From the NCBI GenBank assembly GCA_037954665.1, contig JBBMOL010000057.1, positions 3,720,001 to 3,784,000 of the forward strand: 64,000 nucleotides of DNA, read 5' to 3'. Below are positions 25,401-38,200 of the stretch, piece after piece (the stretch's first letter is position 1; every line of letters starts with the position of its first letter). The notes under the pieces are model-generated. The model had not been told where the DNA came from and searched no databases. It saw only the letters and a list, made by a program, of their open reading frames with translations. Made by a program: the position numbers and the translations under genes. The DNA is from Laguncularia racemosa (lineage: Eukaryota > Streptophyta > Magnoliopsida > Myrtales > Combretaceae).

Positions 25401-26228
25401 ATGAAGGCGTCGTGCACTTTGATGGCGTCGGTGTTGGCCGCTTCCACGGCGGCTCTCACCTCCGCAGACAATAATATGGGCTTTTGTCATTCTTCAAATG
25501 AGGTACTCTGTTTCATTTTCTTTTTTCTTTTTAACTTAATTTTTTTATAATTTAAATTTGAGCTAAACTTCTGATGATTGTAGCTCCACATCTTTGTGAA
25601 TGGTACCTCAAAATCTTTTAAGTAAGTTCTGAAAGGATTTCTGGTCAATAAAATGTTGCCAGTATATTGTTTTGGTTTTATAATGCGGAGTGCTCTTTGA
25701 AATTCCTATCAATGTGCTGTTTCGATTTTTTGTGTAACTAGAAATATTGTGGGTTTTGCATCAAATAGATCTGGACATCTGGGTTATTATTACCTTGGAA
25801 ATTGAGTCTATGACTTAGCACTTGTACTCCACTAATCGATCCACGAGATGTCCTCTGCCAATTCATGTTAAGGGACCGGCTATTGTGTCCAGATTTAAGC
25901 GATTTCGTGCCAGAATTATACTCTAATCCCTTAACTTGATGATGTGTTGATATAAGTCTAGTGTAATTGTGATTATGTTGAAATGATTTTCGGGTGTCAG
26001 TCGTCTAGATTAATTTATTTTCGTCATGAAAACACATGATTCTTGTTTGAATTATTAATGATGCCTCATACGGCTGCTAACTTTTATTTTAATCTAATAT
26101 ATCAGGGACAAATTCGTTACTCCAGGGGAACAAACTGTGCTGGGACTTCAGCTTCAGAGAAGGAGAAGTTTGCCCCAAGATTCGATGGATTAAAATTCAT
26201 TGAGACATTAGTGACGGCGCACAGATAA
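25401..26228 (+). CDS. Small plant protein, two exons, C-terminal FAPRFDGLKFIETLVTAHR
   Basis: Exon 1 is 25401-25502 and exon 2 is 26106-26228, joined in phase 0 across a 603-bp GT-AG intron (donor gag|gtactc, acceptor tatatcag|gga). The product has 74 residues. It starts MKASCTLMASVLAASTAALT, an Ala/Ser/Thr-rich, weakly hydrophobic start that could be a targeting peptide. A short linker follows, then KEKFAPRFDGLKFIETLVTA and HR at the very end. The ATG follows a TATA box and leader at the right distance, and the splice joins two frames neither of which is long alone, so the model is credible. I believe similar short unknown proteins occur across flowering plants, but I cannot name a function. 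The C-terminal motif resembles that of the 17832 gene. Confidence 0.7.
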
Positions 26229-28580
26229 ATTTGACAAAACCCTAATAACTAGGCTTACTCACTCTTTTTTCTTATATTGAATCTGAGGAACGTTTTGCTG
26301 TATGAAAACGTAGTTCCCCTACTTGGGTTTCAAGTTTCTGAAGCGAAAGGCTTTTTTTTTTTTCTTGGGTGATGTGGCTACCTTTGGTTTCGTATTGTAT
26401 AGTGGTCAAATGTGGACTACCAAGCGTGTCGACCATTGCAGTTTTGTTGACATTTCTAATTCAGTTTCCGATTTAATTTTGGATGGACTTGCTATTGAAA
26501 TCTGACTTGCTTCCTCTTATGATTCATGAATATCACACTTGCACGGTTCAGGTCTAACTCAATTTGTGCCTTAATTTCTCTTTACTGCCTTTCATCCTTA
26601 TCGTCTATTTGGTGCTCTGCATGTGTCGCCCCAGTTTTCTGTTTTCTTATATTATTTCCGATTACTGGTGCTGAAGAAACTGCGATAGTAAGCATCTTTA
26701 ATAAAATTAATATTCGTATATTATTAATTCATGTATATATATCGTATTAATCTATAAAAGCAATTTCTTTACATCTTTTGTGGATTTTTATGGTCAAGTA
26801 CTTAGATTTCCTTTCTCTTTCAAAGTTTCTCCATGGATTCGTTGCTCGTGAATGATGAGATCGAGATAAGTTGCATCAATCACTTCCATCTCTTGGTTGT
26901 GTTTTTCTGAGTACAATGTATTGGTTTTTGTGTGTTCAATGAATGAAGTATTATTATTGTTGGGAAGTCTCTTTCTAGTATTCGGCGCAACCACTTGTTT
27001 TGTTGGGAGTGCATTCGTGTGGATATGGTGGCGTTTATGGTTTTAGCTTCGGAAGCCTCGTTTGTTGGGGATATTTGATTTCCTCACGGGAGTTTTTTGG
27101 GAATTGGATGCGGATGAAGCATTGCTATTACAAATTCCTGGAGATTTTTTAAATAACAAAATATTAAATGCTCAAAACATATTATTGAATGGCTCAAACT
27201 ATTGAATGAATGGATGGATATACACAAATTTTATTACGGCTTTTTCGAGTACCTGATATTTAACGAAATATTTCATATTTTTATATACTTGTTTTTGTAT
27301 ATATATATATATTAATGTTAAACATGTCTTAATTTTTTATATTAGATTTCTAATCAAGTGTTTGCGGAGGGTACCGATGTCTCAAGTGGCATGTTTTGAG
27401 GATGAGCTGTATTCTCTATATTGGTGAATAACTTGTAGTTTTATTTACCAGGGAGTGGGCCTTACTCTTGTAGGAAGCCAGTCCTCTTGCTTGAAGATTG
27501 TGCGTTACCAACAAAAAAAAAGAAAATTATTGATATTTATATATTAATTGCGAATGCATACAAGGGATGAAAATTGTTAATGAATCCCTCATAATGAACT
27601 AAAAAAAAAAAAGAAAAAGAAAAAGAAAAAGAAAGAAAGACGTAAAACAACAAACGAAAAACTCTGTGCCTATCGTAAGATTTATTAATCTGAGAATCTA
27701 GGTTGCGTCTAGAATCCATCCTCGACGGAACATGTCCAGATAAAAAGTATGGTGGATGGTGGGTGGATCCAGAGCATAGAGATGGAACATTCGAGGTCGG
27801 TTTCTCTTGTACAATCTGTGGTGTCGTGTTCGCCGTTTCCTTAAAATATCTTTGAAGCAGAAATTCTCATCCTCGTATTTCATATAAAGGCAAAAATCCT
27901 AATAATCAAGCCAAGACTAGCCTGACAATGTCCTTTGTCAGTAAGCAGAAAACATATTTTCCAAGGGTAAATACATAGCCTAACAGGTGTTCTCTGTAAA
28001 TCCAGAAGAGTTACGACCATGCTTCTACTGTTTGTGTCAAAATAATTAATCTGTATGCTCAAAATTAATGTTGCCATTTTGATTTCTCGAATCGATGCTA
28101 TCATTCATAGTCAGTCCATAGAGCCCTGGCTCTTGTATAGCAACGGGCACTTGGTATTTTCCATTTCTTTCTCAGTTTCTTATTTGTAAAAAGTGTTCAT
28201 AGACACTCTTTGACACGCATATCCCATAGAGGCCTCAACTCCAGAACCACGAACCTAACTTTTCATCACTACTTAATCCACTTAAAGGATTATCTTTCTT
28301 TTTTTTTTTTCTGTAAATTTTCTCTAAGTTTTATCGTTTTATTATATCATTTAATTTAATATATTTAATAAAATTAGTCTATTAAAATAATGATTATTGA
28401 TTTCTCAAAAGCTAATATATGTCTTATGATTAATAATAACAAATAGAGAAGAAATATATGTATACAAAGTATCAAAGACAAAAAAAAAAACATAAATGCA
28501 AAGTAGTAAGGGGTAGAAAACACAAATATATAAAATAAAATTTACCTTCTGATAAAATATAAAAGTGTTAGATTTATGAG
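26229..28580. other. Intergenic DNA downstream of the 25401 gene
   Basis: The 3' region of the small gene, then AT-rich sequence with several 60-75 codon frames (26323-26505 and 26526-26750 plus; 27698-27883 and 27880-28104 minus). I do not recognise any of them. A T-rich purine/pyrimidine tract lies at 27600-27640. Confidence 0.45.
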
Positions 28581-29181
28581 TAGGATTGTTTATTAAACCG
28601 AATCGAATAGTAAAATATGGTTCTTTTATATTTCGGTTTGGTTTGGAAATTATCTAAATGGTTCGTGGTTTTGTTCAAGAAGTCAAACCAAATCGAATCA
28701 CTTGAACTTGATTTGAACTGCTTCTTATTAAAGAATAAAAATTATGTGACATTTTTTAGTTTTTAATCTCATTAACATTTTTGTCTACCTCTATTTATTA
28801 ATTCTTTTTTGTTGATTTTCATTCCACTCTCAATCTCCACAATCAATTCCTTTTTCTACCTTTATCGATCATCTTTCAAGTGGATGAATATACCTTTACC
28901 ATTACTTAAAATATAATATTATTGTGATATAGTATTAGTTTGCTTACATTTTTGTATAATATTCCTCAATTTAAAAATTAATGTTTGATTGAAAACTTTG
29001 TTGACTGTTAATATTATTGAATAAAATGAGGTATCTTTAAAAACGGTTCAAACCAAACAGAACCAAGTTGAATTATATTTTAAGCAATTTAGTTCATCAA
29101 GGGTTTAAACCAAACCGCTTCAAATATGGTTTGGTTCAATTCAACCCCTAAACGGAATAGAATTGAACCATGAGCACCTCA
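28581..29181. mobile_element. Possible non-autonomous hAT-type element
   Basis: The left end is taggattgtttattaaaccg. The complement of the right end is tgaggtgctcatggttcaat. Both are followed by subterminal repeats of 'ggtttggttc/gaaccaaacc' in inverted arrangement (28600-28700 and 29040-29150). The flanks atttatgag (28572-28580) and atctataag (29182-29190) match at 7 of 9 positions, consistent with an old 8-bp-type target duplication. No transposase frame is present. Confidence 0.45.
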
Positions 29182-29190
29182 ATCTATAAG

Positions 29191-29557
29191 TAAAATATAG
29201 AATGTATTAGATTTAAGTTGAAAATTTTAATCATTCTAATAATATTTATCACATGAAAGCTATTAGAAATTCTTATACAAAGGAATTCCATTAAGGACCA
29301 CCCAACCAACTAAGAGGTATTCTTACTTTATAAAAGGTTAGTGTACAGTAGATGTAAGATACATGCCATAGTTATCTTATATCTCTTGACTTAATGAATT
29401 GTATTGTTTCAATGGATTCGATGGCTAAAGCATCTCATGGATGCTTGGTGGAGATAAGAAGAGTTAAGTGATCTAGTATTTCCTTCCTACCAGAGGAGAT
29501 AATAAATCACGGTAATTTTGGTAGGCATGTAAGTCCAAGGGTTAGTGTACATGCTAT
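29191..29557. other. Short intergenic spacer beside the Athila element
   Basis: No gene. It does not look like the interior of an Athila element or a LINE, although the nesting to the right would predict such sequence here. Confidence 0.45.
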
Positions 29558-31124
29558 TGACTATAGCAAAAGCAAATGTTGTAATATAGTATATAAAAAT
29601 ACATATATCATCCATAGAGAATTCAAGTACTAATACTAATAATCACTTTATTATTTAACCGGTAAATTATGGAATTGTATTAAATTGAACTATGATGAAA
29701 TACTATGAATTTGATGAAAGACAGGCAAACAATTCAAATTAAGTTTAACTTTAAGTTAGAAAAACTAGTATTTAGACTTTATTTCCCCTAGGTATTATTA
29801 TATGATACTAACAACACACATTCAATTCCTTCTTATAATTCATTAATCGAGGAATTTCCCAACTTGGTTTAACAACTTTCTCAAGCTTGCTAACCCCTAA
29901 TCTTTCAAGTATCTATCTGAGTCTCTTCATAATAGCATAAGTGGAAGATCACATTAAGAACAAAAAATTCTTGTAACTAGGATAAATAATTTCGGAAGAA
30001 TTGTGTAACTTATTTATAAGATTACATCAATTCTCATCACACATGTAAGATCTAATTATACATTAGATTTCTCAATCTCGATATACAATATCGAATAGCT
30101 GGATTAATACGCTAGCAATATTAAGCTAACTAAAAAGGAAGAACACATGTATGAATTAATGAACATAAGAATTTATTGAATATTAAGAAAATCTCAATTC
30201 ATATAATAAACCTAGATTCCACAAGTTTAGACGCTACGGAAATTAAGTGCTAAACATGTCTAGATTTGAATTCAACAATGATATCATGATATGCATAATC
30301 ATGAAAATCAAATAAAAACAACTAGAAAACCCTAATTCTTGAAGTTAAAATAAATAGCCGTCTTTTCCTCTCAAAAACCAAAAACAAGAATGAAAACATG
30401 ACACTCTCCTTCTTATGTGAAGTCCTCTTCTATTTATATAATTTGTGTTTAAAAATGTGCATTTTTAGGTTGACACGCCGTCCAACACAACCGTGCTTTG
30501 GGTTGTGTCCACTTTATAGCTTAAAATCGTGTGAAAATTAACATTCTAGTTGACACGGTCTTTGACACAATCATGTCGAACCTCCATGTTTAAAAATGTG
30601 CGTTTTTTGGTTGACACGCTGTCTAACACAACCGTGCTTTGGGTTGTGTCCACTTTATAGCTTAAAATCGTGTGAAAATTAACATTCTAGTTGACACGGT
30701 CTTTGACACAATCATGTCGAACCTCCATGTATCTTTCTGTGACTTCTTCAACTGTGACACTACTATCAACACGGTCATGTTAATGTCTCGTGTAACTTTT
30801 TGTGAATCCATAGTTTTAACATGTTCTATCAATATGGTCATGTCTTATCCCCATGTAGCTTTCTATGAACCTTTAGCGCAACGCGACATTTGAATGTGAT
30901 CATGTTTGACTTGTATCTAACTTCAACTCCTCATAACTTCTTCAATCAAACTCCGAATAGTGTAAAATTGGATTCGTTTTCTTCCTTTTTCATTCCCCTA
31001 TCCATCAAAGCCCTAAATTCAAAATATTACTCAATTAAGATTTAAATTCTTCAAAAGCATTCCAAAATCAAGAGGAAACATGTCAAATTTCACTTAATAT
31101 ATATATCCGATTTAGCACTTATCA
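29558..31124 (-). repeat. 3' LTR of the Athila-like element
   Basis: On the minus strand it begins TGATAAGTGCTAAATCGGAT at 31124, preceded by the polypurine tract GTGGAGAAGTTT, and is homologous to 40668-42202. It contains a private tandem duplication of 141 bp (30447-30587 and 30588-30728) not present in the other LTR. The outer end (29558-29580) is poorly conserved. Confidence 0.8.
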
Positions 31125-31518
31125 AACTTCTCCACACTTAAGCATTTGCTTATCGTCAAGCAAATAAATCAAATTAAACAAGAGGATAAGAAAAACGTAA
31201 TCACATTACTCTTATTGAAGACATAAATCAAAATAATGCTTATTTAACCTTATAATATCATAAGAGATGGATTATGAATTAACTTGCAAGTTGAAAGGAA
31301 ATTATTCTAACTCTTCTATTGTTTCACTAAACCAATTATCTTGAACATAGGAGAGAATCGAAAACTAAATACTTATCTCCTAAAGTAGGAAAAAATTATA
31401 AATGCCTTACTAACTTTGCTAAAATGTATACTTCCCCCTTTATTGATTTTGCTAAACATTATAATTTAAGGTAAATATATCCACTTATTCCTTAATCATT
31501 TCTTTTCTTTTCTTTTTT

Positions 31519-31712
31519 AGGTAGTTTCATCTGTCAGTAAGTCTCATACCAGACAATCTTAGGCTATTAAGTTTTAAGATACTCTTTCGAACCATCTACT
31601 ACCTTTATTTAATCGAGTTCGTGACTTAGTAGTTTCATAGATCAGTAAGTCCCATACTAGATGATCTTAGGATACTAGGTTTTAAGATACCCTTTCAAAC
31701 CTTCCACTACTA
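31519..31712 (-). repeat. Two-copy tandem repeat, 108-bp period, in the Athila 3' region
   Basis: Copies share gtagtttcat-(c/a)-atcagtaagtc-cata, ttttaagatac-ctttc and cca-ctactac, with 'agtttcat' at 31523 and 31631. It lies between the env-like ORF and the 3' LTR. Confidence 0.7.
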
Positions 31713-32630
31713 AAGTTTATGATTTTTGTTTAACTTGTACATGGACTTTCTCTTAACCCTTTTAGGGAGTTTTCAACCGATAATCCTGAGTTATTCACTG
31801 AAGTTAATAGGTGTTATTCCATACAAAGGAGGCACTTCACATGTTTACTCACTCAAGTCAATGAGGCCCATAGCTAAACTTTATTTATTTATTTATTTAT
31901 TTCACATTTAACTATAATAACTTTTTTTTCAAGGTTAAGTGGTACTATTTATCAAGGATTATAATGTTAAAAAAAATACTAAAAGGGAAAAAGTATACAT
32001 CAAATTAAGGTAAAAGAAAATCCATGATTAATTCCTAACTAGTGATGTTATTCAAGTTTCTAAATCTTTAAGTTCAAAATTTTGATCAAACTATCAATTG
32101 AGTTGTTTTTCCTTTTTTTTTTTTTCAAAATTGCAAGTTAATTTTGTAATTTCCCGATTAAATAAGTAAAATTTTGATTTCTTAAACAACTATCCATTTA
32201 TAACTCTATTCCCAACACTTAGAATCATATATTGTCTCGAATGTACTGGAAAAAAAAACATAGAATAAATTTTAATTCAAAAACATAAAAAGAAAATAAG
32301 AAAATAACAAAGGAATCATGAAAGAAAGAAAAAGAAAACTGAAAAATGCGGAATGAAAAAGAAAAACTATGTGGAAGGTAGTGTGGAAAAGAATTGACAC
32401 TCCCCTGATTATGGTCTTTGGTTTCCTTGCACATTAGTGGCACATGTATAGAAATTGAGCTTGAACATTCCAAAATATGTAAAGCTATAAAAGCTACCAA
32501 AAAGGAAAGCCATATTAACATGAAAAGAAATAGGAAAATGGCAGGTACAAAGAGATGCTTATCACCAGTAAAGTTGCATTAATACATCAAATAGACTAAA
32601 GACATAAAAGATAGAGAAAAGAGAAATATA

Positions 32631-33808
32631 TCAAGCACTATCTTCGGCATCCTCCTTCTCCTCATACTCTTTATCTTCTTTATCTTTTGCTTCTACTCCT
32701 TCTTCTCCTTCTCCTTCTTCTTCCTCTTCGGTATCTAAATTTAGTATTTCAATATCATCATCCCTTTTGACATTTGCTCCACTTGCTTTGTCTACACCGT
32801 CTTCCTTTACTTCCATCTTGTCTTCACTCGCATCATCATACAATCTTGGAACCCATTCACTAGTATTTCTATTAGTTGGAAACTCAATATCGAATTTTGC
32901 AGTTGCATTTCTAGCAAACCGTTTCAGTTTGTTCAATCTCCTAAACACGTGCACAAGGTTTGTGTAGTACCTACATTGCAAGTCCATTGTTTTGCCAAAT
33001 TTTTGGATTAATGCATCTATTTTCTGTTCAACCCTCATCCAAGGATGACGGTATTATGATTGATCAGAGTGGATTGATGAGATCTGTCGCCTCATGGGGC
33101 TTCCAATTCAAGAAAAAGGTTCGTTTGTTTGAAAGAAATTAGCTTAATCGGGACCACTTCCTTAAGGTGACTCATATAAGGTGGGTTATGCAATGTACCC
33201 ACAGCTTTATCCAATAGTGTGATGTAAGGCCCACAATAGATACTACCAACCCTAGAGTCACTAGCTTGGCGTTTGATAAAGAATGCTAGGATGAGAGCTA
33301 AGTTCACATGGTATCTTTCCATAATGCTATGCAAGTAGAGTACATTGTGAGTTGAAACTACTTTTGTACTCTTTCCTCGTCCATTGATGGTATATGATAA
33401 AAGCTAATGGAGTACCTTATGAGCTAGATTACAGAGGTGTGAAGCTTTGGAGGCCTTGGGATCATAGGTGTGCTAAGCACCAATAGTTCTTTGATATAGC
33501 CAAGAAGGCATTTTCCATGGCATTTGGTGTGGTAAAGTAGCAAATTCCTCATAATAGATGTAATTCTCACCATAAAGGCCTAAATAAGCCCTAAGATCTA
33601 TAATTTGGCCTTTGATTATGAAATTCATATATTTTGTGACACCCCATGGCATGCCATCATGATCCAAATTACATGTGGTAAGGAATTCTAAGGTAAGCTC
33701 TTTATACATTAGAGCTCTTAAAGAGAAAAGTTGATCCCATAACCTTCCTCCAATCAACCCTCTAATCTCTTCCTCCATATTTAGCCTTTGGATGACATCC
33801 CAATCCAT
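32631..33808 (-). pseudogene. Athila env-like / ATHILA ORF-1-type third ORF, decayed
   Basis: Three open stretches (33808-33473, 33334-33092, 33038-32631) line up as one decayed protein downstream of pol. The first two are in the same frame. A frameshift near 33060 separates the third. The N-terminal part has LRALMYKELTLEFLTT and MPWGVTKYMNF. The middle has IMERYHVNLALILAFFIKRQ and a YCGPYIT stretch. The C-terminal third is very acidic (runs of Glu and Asp after residue 75 of the last stretch). This position and layout fit the extra ORF of Athila elements, usually called env-like in the literature. No signal peptide or convincing transmembrane segment is visible in what is left. Confidence 0.65.
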
Positions 33809-34689
33809 ACATAGTGTTTAGCTAAAGGATTTCTTTTAAAGCATTTTGTATCTATCTATTTTAGCTAAGGAAATGAATTCTAACATGAGATGTGTGGGAG
33901 GTGGTGCTAAAGCCATTTGGACGGTGGAAAGGGTGGTTTTGGTAGAGAATGAGGAGGTGCTGAGGTGACCTTTTAAGTGAATTTGTTACTTTGCTCTAGT
34001 CTATTGCAGTACCATGTCTAGTTTAACAAAAAAAAAAAAACAATCTTTCATGTGCCATTGGGAACATTCACATGCCAAGTGCCTAATAAATTAGTAACAA
34101 ATGTGCCTAAATTAGCATACAAGTGCTAAATTAGTGAGTATGGACATTATAGGATGAATAAGGGATGAAAAATTACACAAGTTCGAAGCACAGGTAGAGA
34201 CAAAACCAAACTGGGGATAGAAACAATCGTAACTATCCCGTGTCTAATTGCCGAATGCAAATTGTGATTTCTGTGATTCCTACTTGTTCATGCTACAACA
34301 TTGTGAATATCTAATGTATAGATCAAAGGAACTAAGTGAAAATCAACCCTAACTACCACATAAATGAAAAATCTGCACGAAAATCTAACCCTGGGACAAT
34401 GCAAACATGGATTAATTGCACAAGTGACGAGAAATGGAGCTTAAAGTGTGAAGAAAATGCACATACCTTGATTTTAAGTGAGGGGATTGAAGAATAAACA
34501 AGTTGTATGGAGTCGAAGTAGGAAGGAGTGCACTATGCTTTGTGTGTTTGTGTTCATGTTCAAGGGAGGGGGGGTCATGTGTGTGTGTAGATTGTGATCC
34601 CTATGTCGTGTCAAAACCCGTTTATAAATGGGTTGACATGGGCATATTGCACCTGTATCTATACCTAAGATTAAAGTTTCATAATAAAA

Positions 34690-35095
34690 GGCAATGCGAT
34701 ATAGACACGACCGTATCTTGGGATCGTGTATCATTCTATGCAAATGGGCAATGTGGGACACGACCATGACGTAATCGTGTTAAATTGTCATGTACCTTTC
34801 TATGAAATTTTGAATTCTTTAGATATTTAGCCATGACCATAACATAGTCGTGTCTAATGGTTGTGTACCGTTTCTGTAGGATTTATTTTTCCAAACTTCA
34901 TAAGACACAACATGAACATGACCATATCGAGAGGTCGCGTAACTTTTTGTATGATAAAAATTCATTGACTTGATTTTCAACACGACCTTGACATGCCCGT
35001 GTCCACTAGTTATGTGGAATCCAAAGAATGGTGAAGATTCGACACACCCTATGACACGACCATGCTGACGATTGTGTCAAACACATAACTTAATG
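34690..35095 (-). repeat. Minisatellite of ACACGACC...GGTCGTGT dyads inside the Athila element
   Basis: At least six degenerate units of roughly 50-80 bp. Each has an inverted pair such as acacgacc-atgacgtaat-cgtgtt (34758) or acgaccttgacatgcccgtgtcc (34980), followed by a gtacctttctatgaa-like stretch. Approximate unit starts are 34707, 34758, 34825, 34908, 34979 and 35042. The same module recurs in the LTRs of this element and its neighbours. Confidence 0.6.
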
Positions 35096-35269
35096 ACTTG
35101 CTAAAAAAAACTTAAATTAACTAGGGGACAATTGTAGTAAATGAAACTAATAAAAATGAACCAAATAAAATTACAAGAAACTAAAGAAAACTTACTTGAG
35201 TAATTAAATTTGGGTTATCTCCCAAAAAGTACTTTTGTTTAACATCATTAGCTTGACGAATTTTCTTAC

Positions 35270-38200
35270 CTATGCATGAGAAATTTCATTTAGAAGAAGG
35301 TCCTCCCTACCGTTTGAGACAAATTCCTCTTCTTCAAAATATAGCTTCAATCGTTGCCCATTAACCTTAAACATACCCTTCTCTGGATGTGTGATTTCAA
35401 CTATCCCATAAGAGAAGATACAAGTAACAGTGAAAGGGCTAGACCATTGTGATTTCAGCTTTCCTAGGAACAACCGTAAATGTGAGTTATATAGCAAAAC
35501 ATAATCACCTTCGTTAAACTGTTTCCCCTGCTTAATCCTTTGGGCAAGGTACTATTTGGTTCTCTCCTTATAAAGCTTAGAGTTTTCATATGCTATGATA
35601 TGCCATTCATCGAGCTCATTCAGCTATATTTTCTACTACGTACCTGCACACTTCAAATCCAGATTAGCTAATTTAGTAGTCTAGAAAGCTTTATGTTCAA
35701 TTTCCACAAGCAAGTGGCAAGCCTTTCCATAAAATGAGGCTATAGGGGGTCGTGCCAAGTGGTGTCTTATAAGCTATTCTATATGCCCATAAGGCATCAT
35801 CTAGCTTATTTGACTAATCCTTCATATGGTGTTCAACAGTCTTTTCCAAAATTCTCTTAAGGTCTCGATTGGCGACTTTGACTTGACCACTTGTTTACAT
35901 ATGATATGGAGTGACTAATCTATGGGTCACACCATAGCGTTTGAACACCTTTTCTAGCTGCGCATTACTAAAATGTTTTCCCCTGCTACTAGTAATTGTC
36001 CTTGGTGCACCAGACTAAGAAAATAAGGTTTTGAGGAATCTTTTTACTACCTTGGAATCATTTGTTGGTAAGGCTTGTGTCTCAACCCATTATGAAACAT
36101 AATTAATGGCTACTAAAATATACTTATTTCCATTGGAATTCGGAAATTGGCCCATAAAATCTATACTCCAAACATCAAAGATTTCTCATACTAGGATAGG
36201 ATTTTGTGGTAATTCATTCCTTCGGGAAATATTACCTATACGTTGACAACTATCACAACATCCAACATACCTAGGCATCTTTGAAGAGCGTAGGCCAATA
36301 GAATCCTACTTTAAAGACCTTATGGGCTATCCTATTTACACTATGATGGCCTCCCGTCAAGTTAAAATGGTAGTAGCTCAAAATTTTCCAACTTTCCTCA
36401 TAAGATACACATCGGCATATAACATGATCTACACAGATTCTAAATATAAAGGGATCTTCTGAAAAGAAATATTTTACATTAGCAAAGAATTTCTTCTTTT
36501 GTTGATGTGAAAGTTCCTTAAGAAGAATATTCGCCGCAAGATAATTTGCAATATCTGCGAACCATAGAGTTTCTCGTTCTTATACCTAGTTTATTACTTA
36601 GATTCGTTCCTTAGGGAATGCTCATCTAATGCTTCCAGGTTAGGATTTTCTAATCTTGACAAATGATCAGTAGCTAGATTCTCGGCTCCCTTTTTATCCC
36701 TTATCTCTAAGTCAAACTTTTACAGTGATAAAATCCATTTGATAAGTCACAACTTTGCATCTATTTTGGTTTATAAATACCTCAAAGTAAAATGGTCAAT
36801 GTAGACAATGACTATGGATAACATCAAGTATGAGCGGAATTTATTAAATGTAAAAACTATCGCCAAGAGTTCTTTTTCAGTGGTTGTGTAATTCTCTTAA
36901 GCATCTGTAAGAGTCTTGTTGGCATAATAGATCGGTTGAAAGTGCTTGTCCTTACATTGCCCCATAATTGCTCCAACTATAAAATCACTTGCATCACACA
37001 TCAACTCATAGGGCAAATTCCAATCCGGTACGACCATTATAGGAGCTTTTGTGAGTTTGTCTTTTAATAGCTCAAAGCATTCATGCAATCTTGTGAAAAA
37101 ACAAAAGATACATCTTTTTTCAATAGCTTAGTTAGAGGCCTAATTAATTTAGAAAAGTCTTTTATAAATCTTCTATAGAATCCTGCATGTCTTAAGAAAC
37201 TCTTTATTACCTTAATTGAAGTTAGGGGTGCAAGTTTTAAAATAGTGTTAATTTTGGCACTATCTACCTCAATCCTTTTTTTTTTTTTTCGAAATTCCTT
37301 CTTGTACCATAGAATGACACTTCTCCCAATTTAGTACTAAGTTAGTTTCTTCACACTTGCACAGTACTCTCTCAAGAATACTCAAACAAATGTCAAAAGA
37401 ATTTCAAAAAATTGAAAAATCATCCATAAAAAACTCCATTATGTCCTCTATACAATCTTCAAAGATGGTCATCATACACCGTTAAAATGTAACTAGTGCA
37501 CTGCAAAGTCTAAAAGGCATTCACCTGTAGGAAAAAGTACCATATGGACATATGAATGTTGTCTTCTCTTGAACTTTGGGTGTAATTGGTATTTGAAAAT
37601 AATTGGTTAACCCATTTAGAAAACAGTAGTACATGTGTCTTGCTAGAAGTTCTAACATTTGATCAACGAAAGGTAATGGAAAATGATCCTTGCAAGTGGC
37701 ATCATTCAGTCTTCTATAATTGATACATACCCTCTAACCCATGATTGTGCATATCATAATCAATTTATTTTTATCATTTGGTACTATTGTCATCCTTTCC
37801 TTCTTAGGCACTACCTACACGGGACTCACCTATGAATTGTCAGAAATGGGATAGATCATACCTACATCTAACAACTTTATCACTTTTACTTTGACCATCT
37901 CCTTTATGTTAGGATTTAGCCTTCTTTGTGATTACACCATAGGTTTGTAACTTTCTTCCATCAATATTTTGTGGGTACAAAAGGAAGGACTAATTCCTTT
38001 TATATTTGAAATCTCCCATGCAATGGCCTTCTTGTGGTTCTTGAGTACTCCCAACAGCTTCTCTTTTTGCTCCTTGTTCAAACTAGAAGAGATGATTACC
38101 GGCAATTTAGAATCTTTTTCTGAAAAGGCATATTCTAGGTAATTAGAAAGTTGCTTCAATTCCACGATTGGTGGGTCTTTAATGGAGGGTTTTAACTTTG

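Noticed and set aside
25260..25490. Minus-strand ORFs over exon 1 of the 25401 gene
   Set aside because: Opposite-strand shadows with no similarity. The plus-strand model has a TATA box, leader, splice sites and a conserved C terminus.
30672..30893. 73-codon ORFs at 30672 and 41742 as a conserved gene pair
   Set aside because: They are the same position in the two LTRs of one element, so the similarity is due to LTR duplication.
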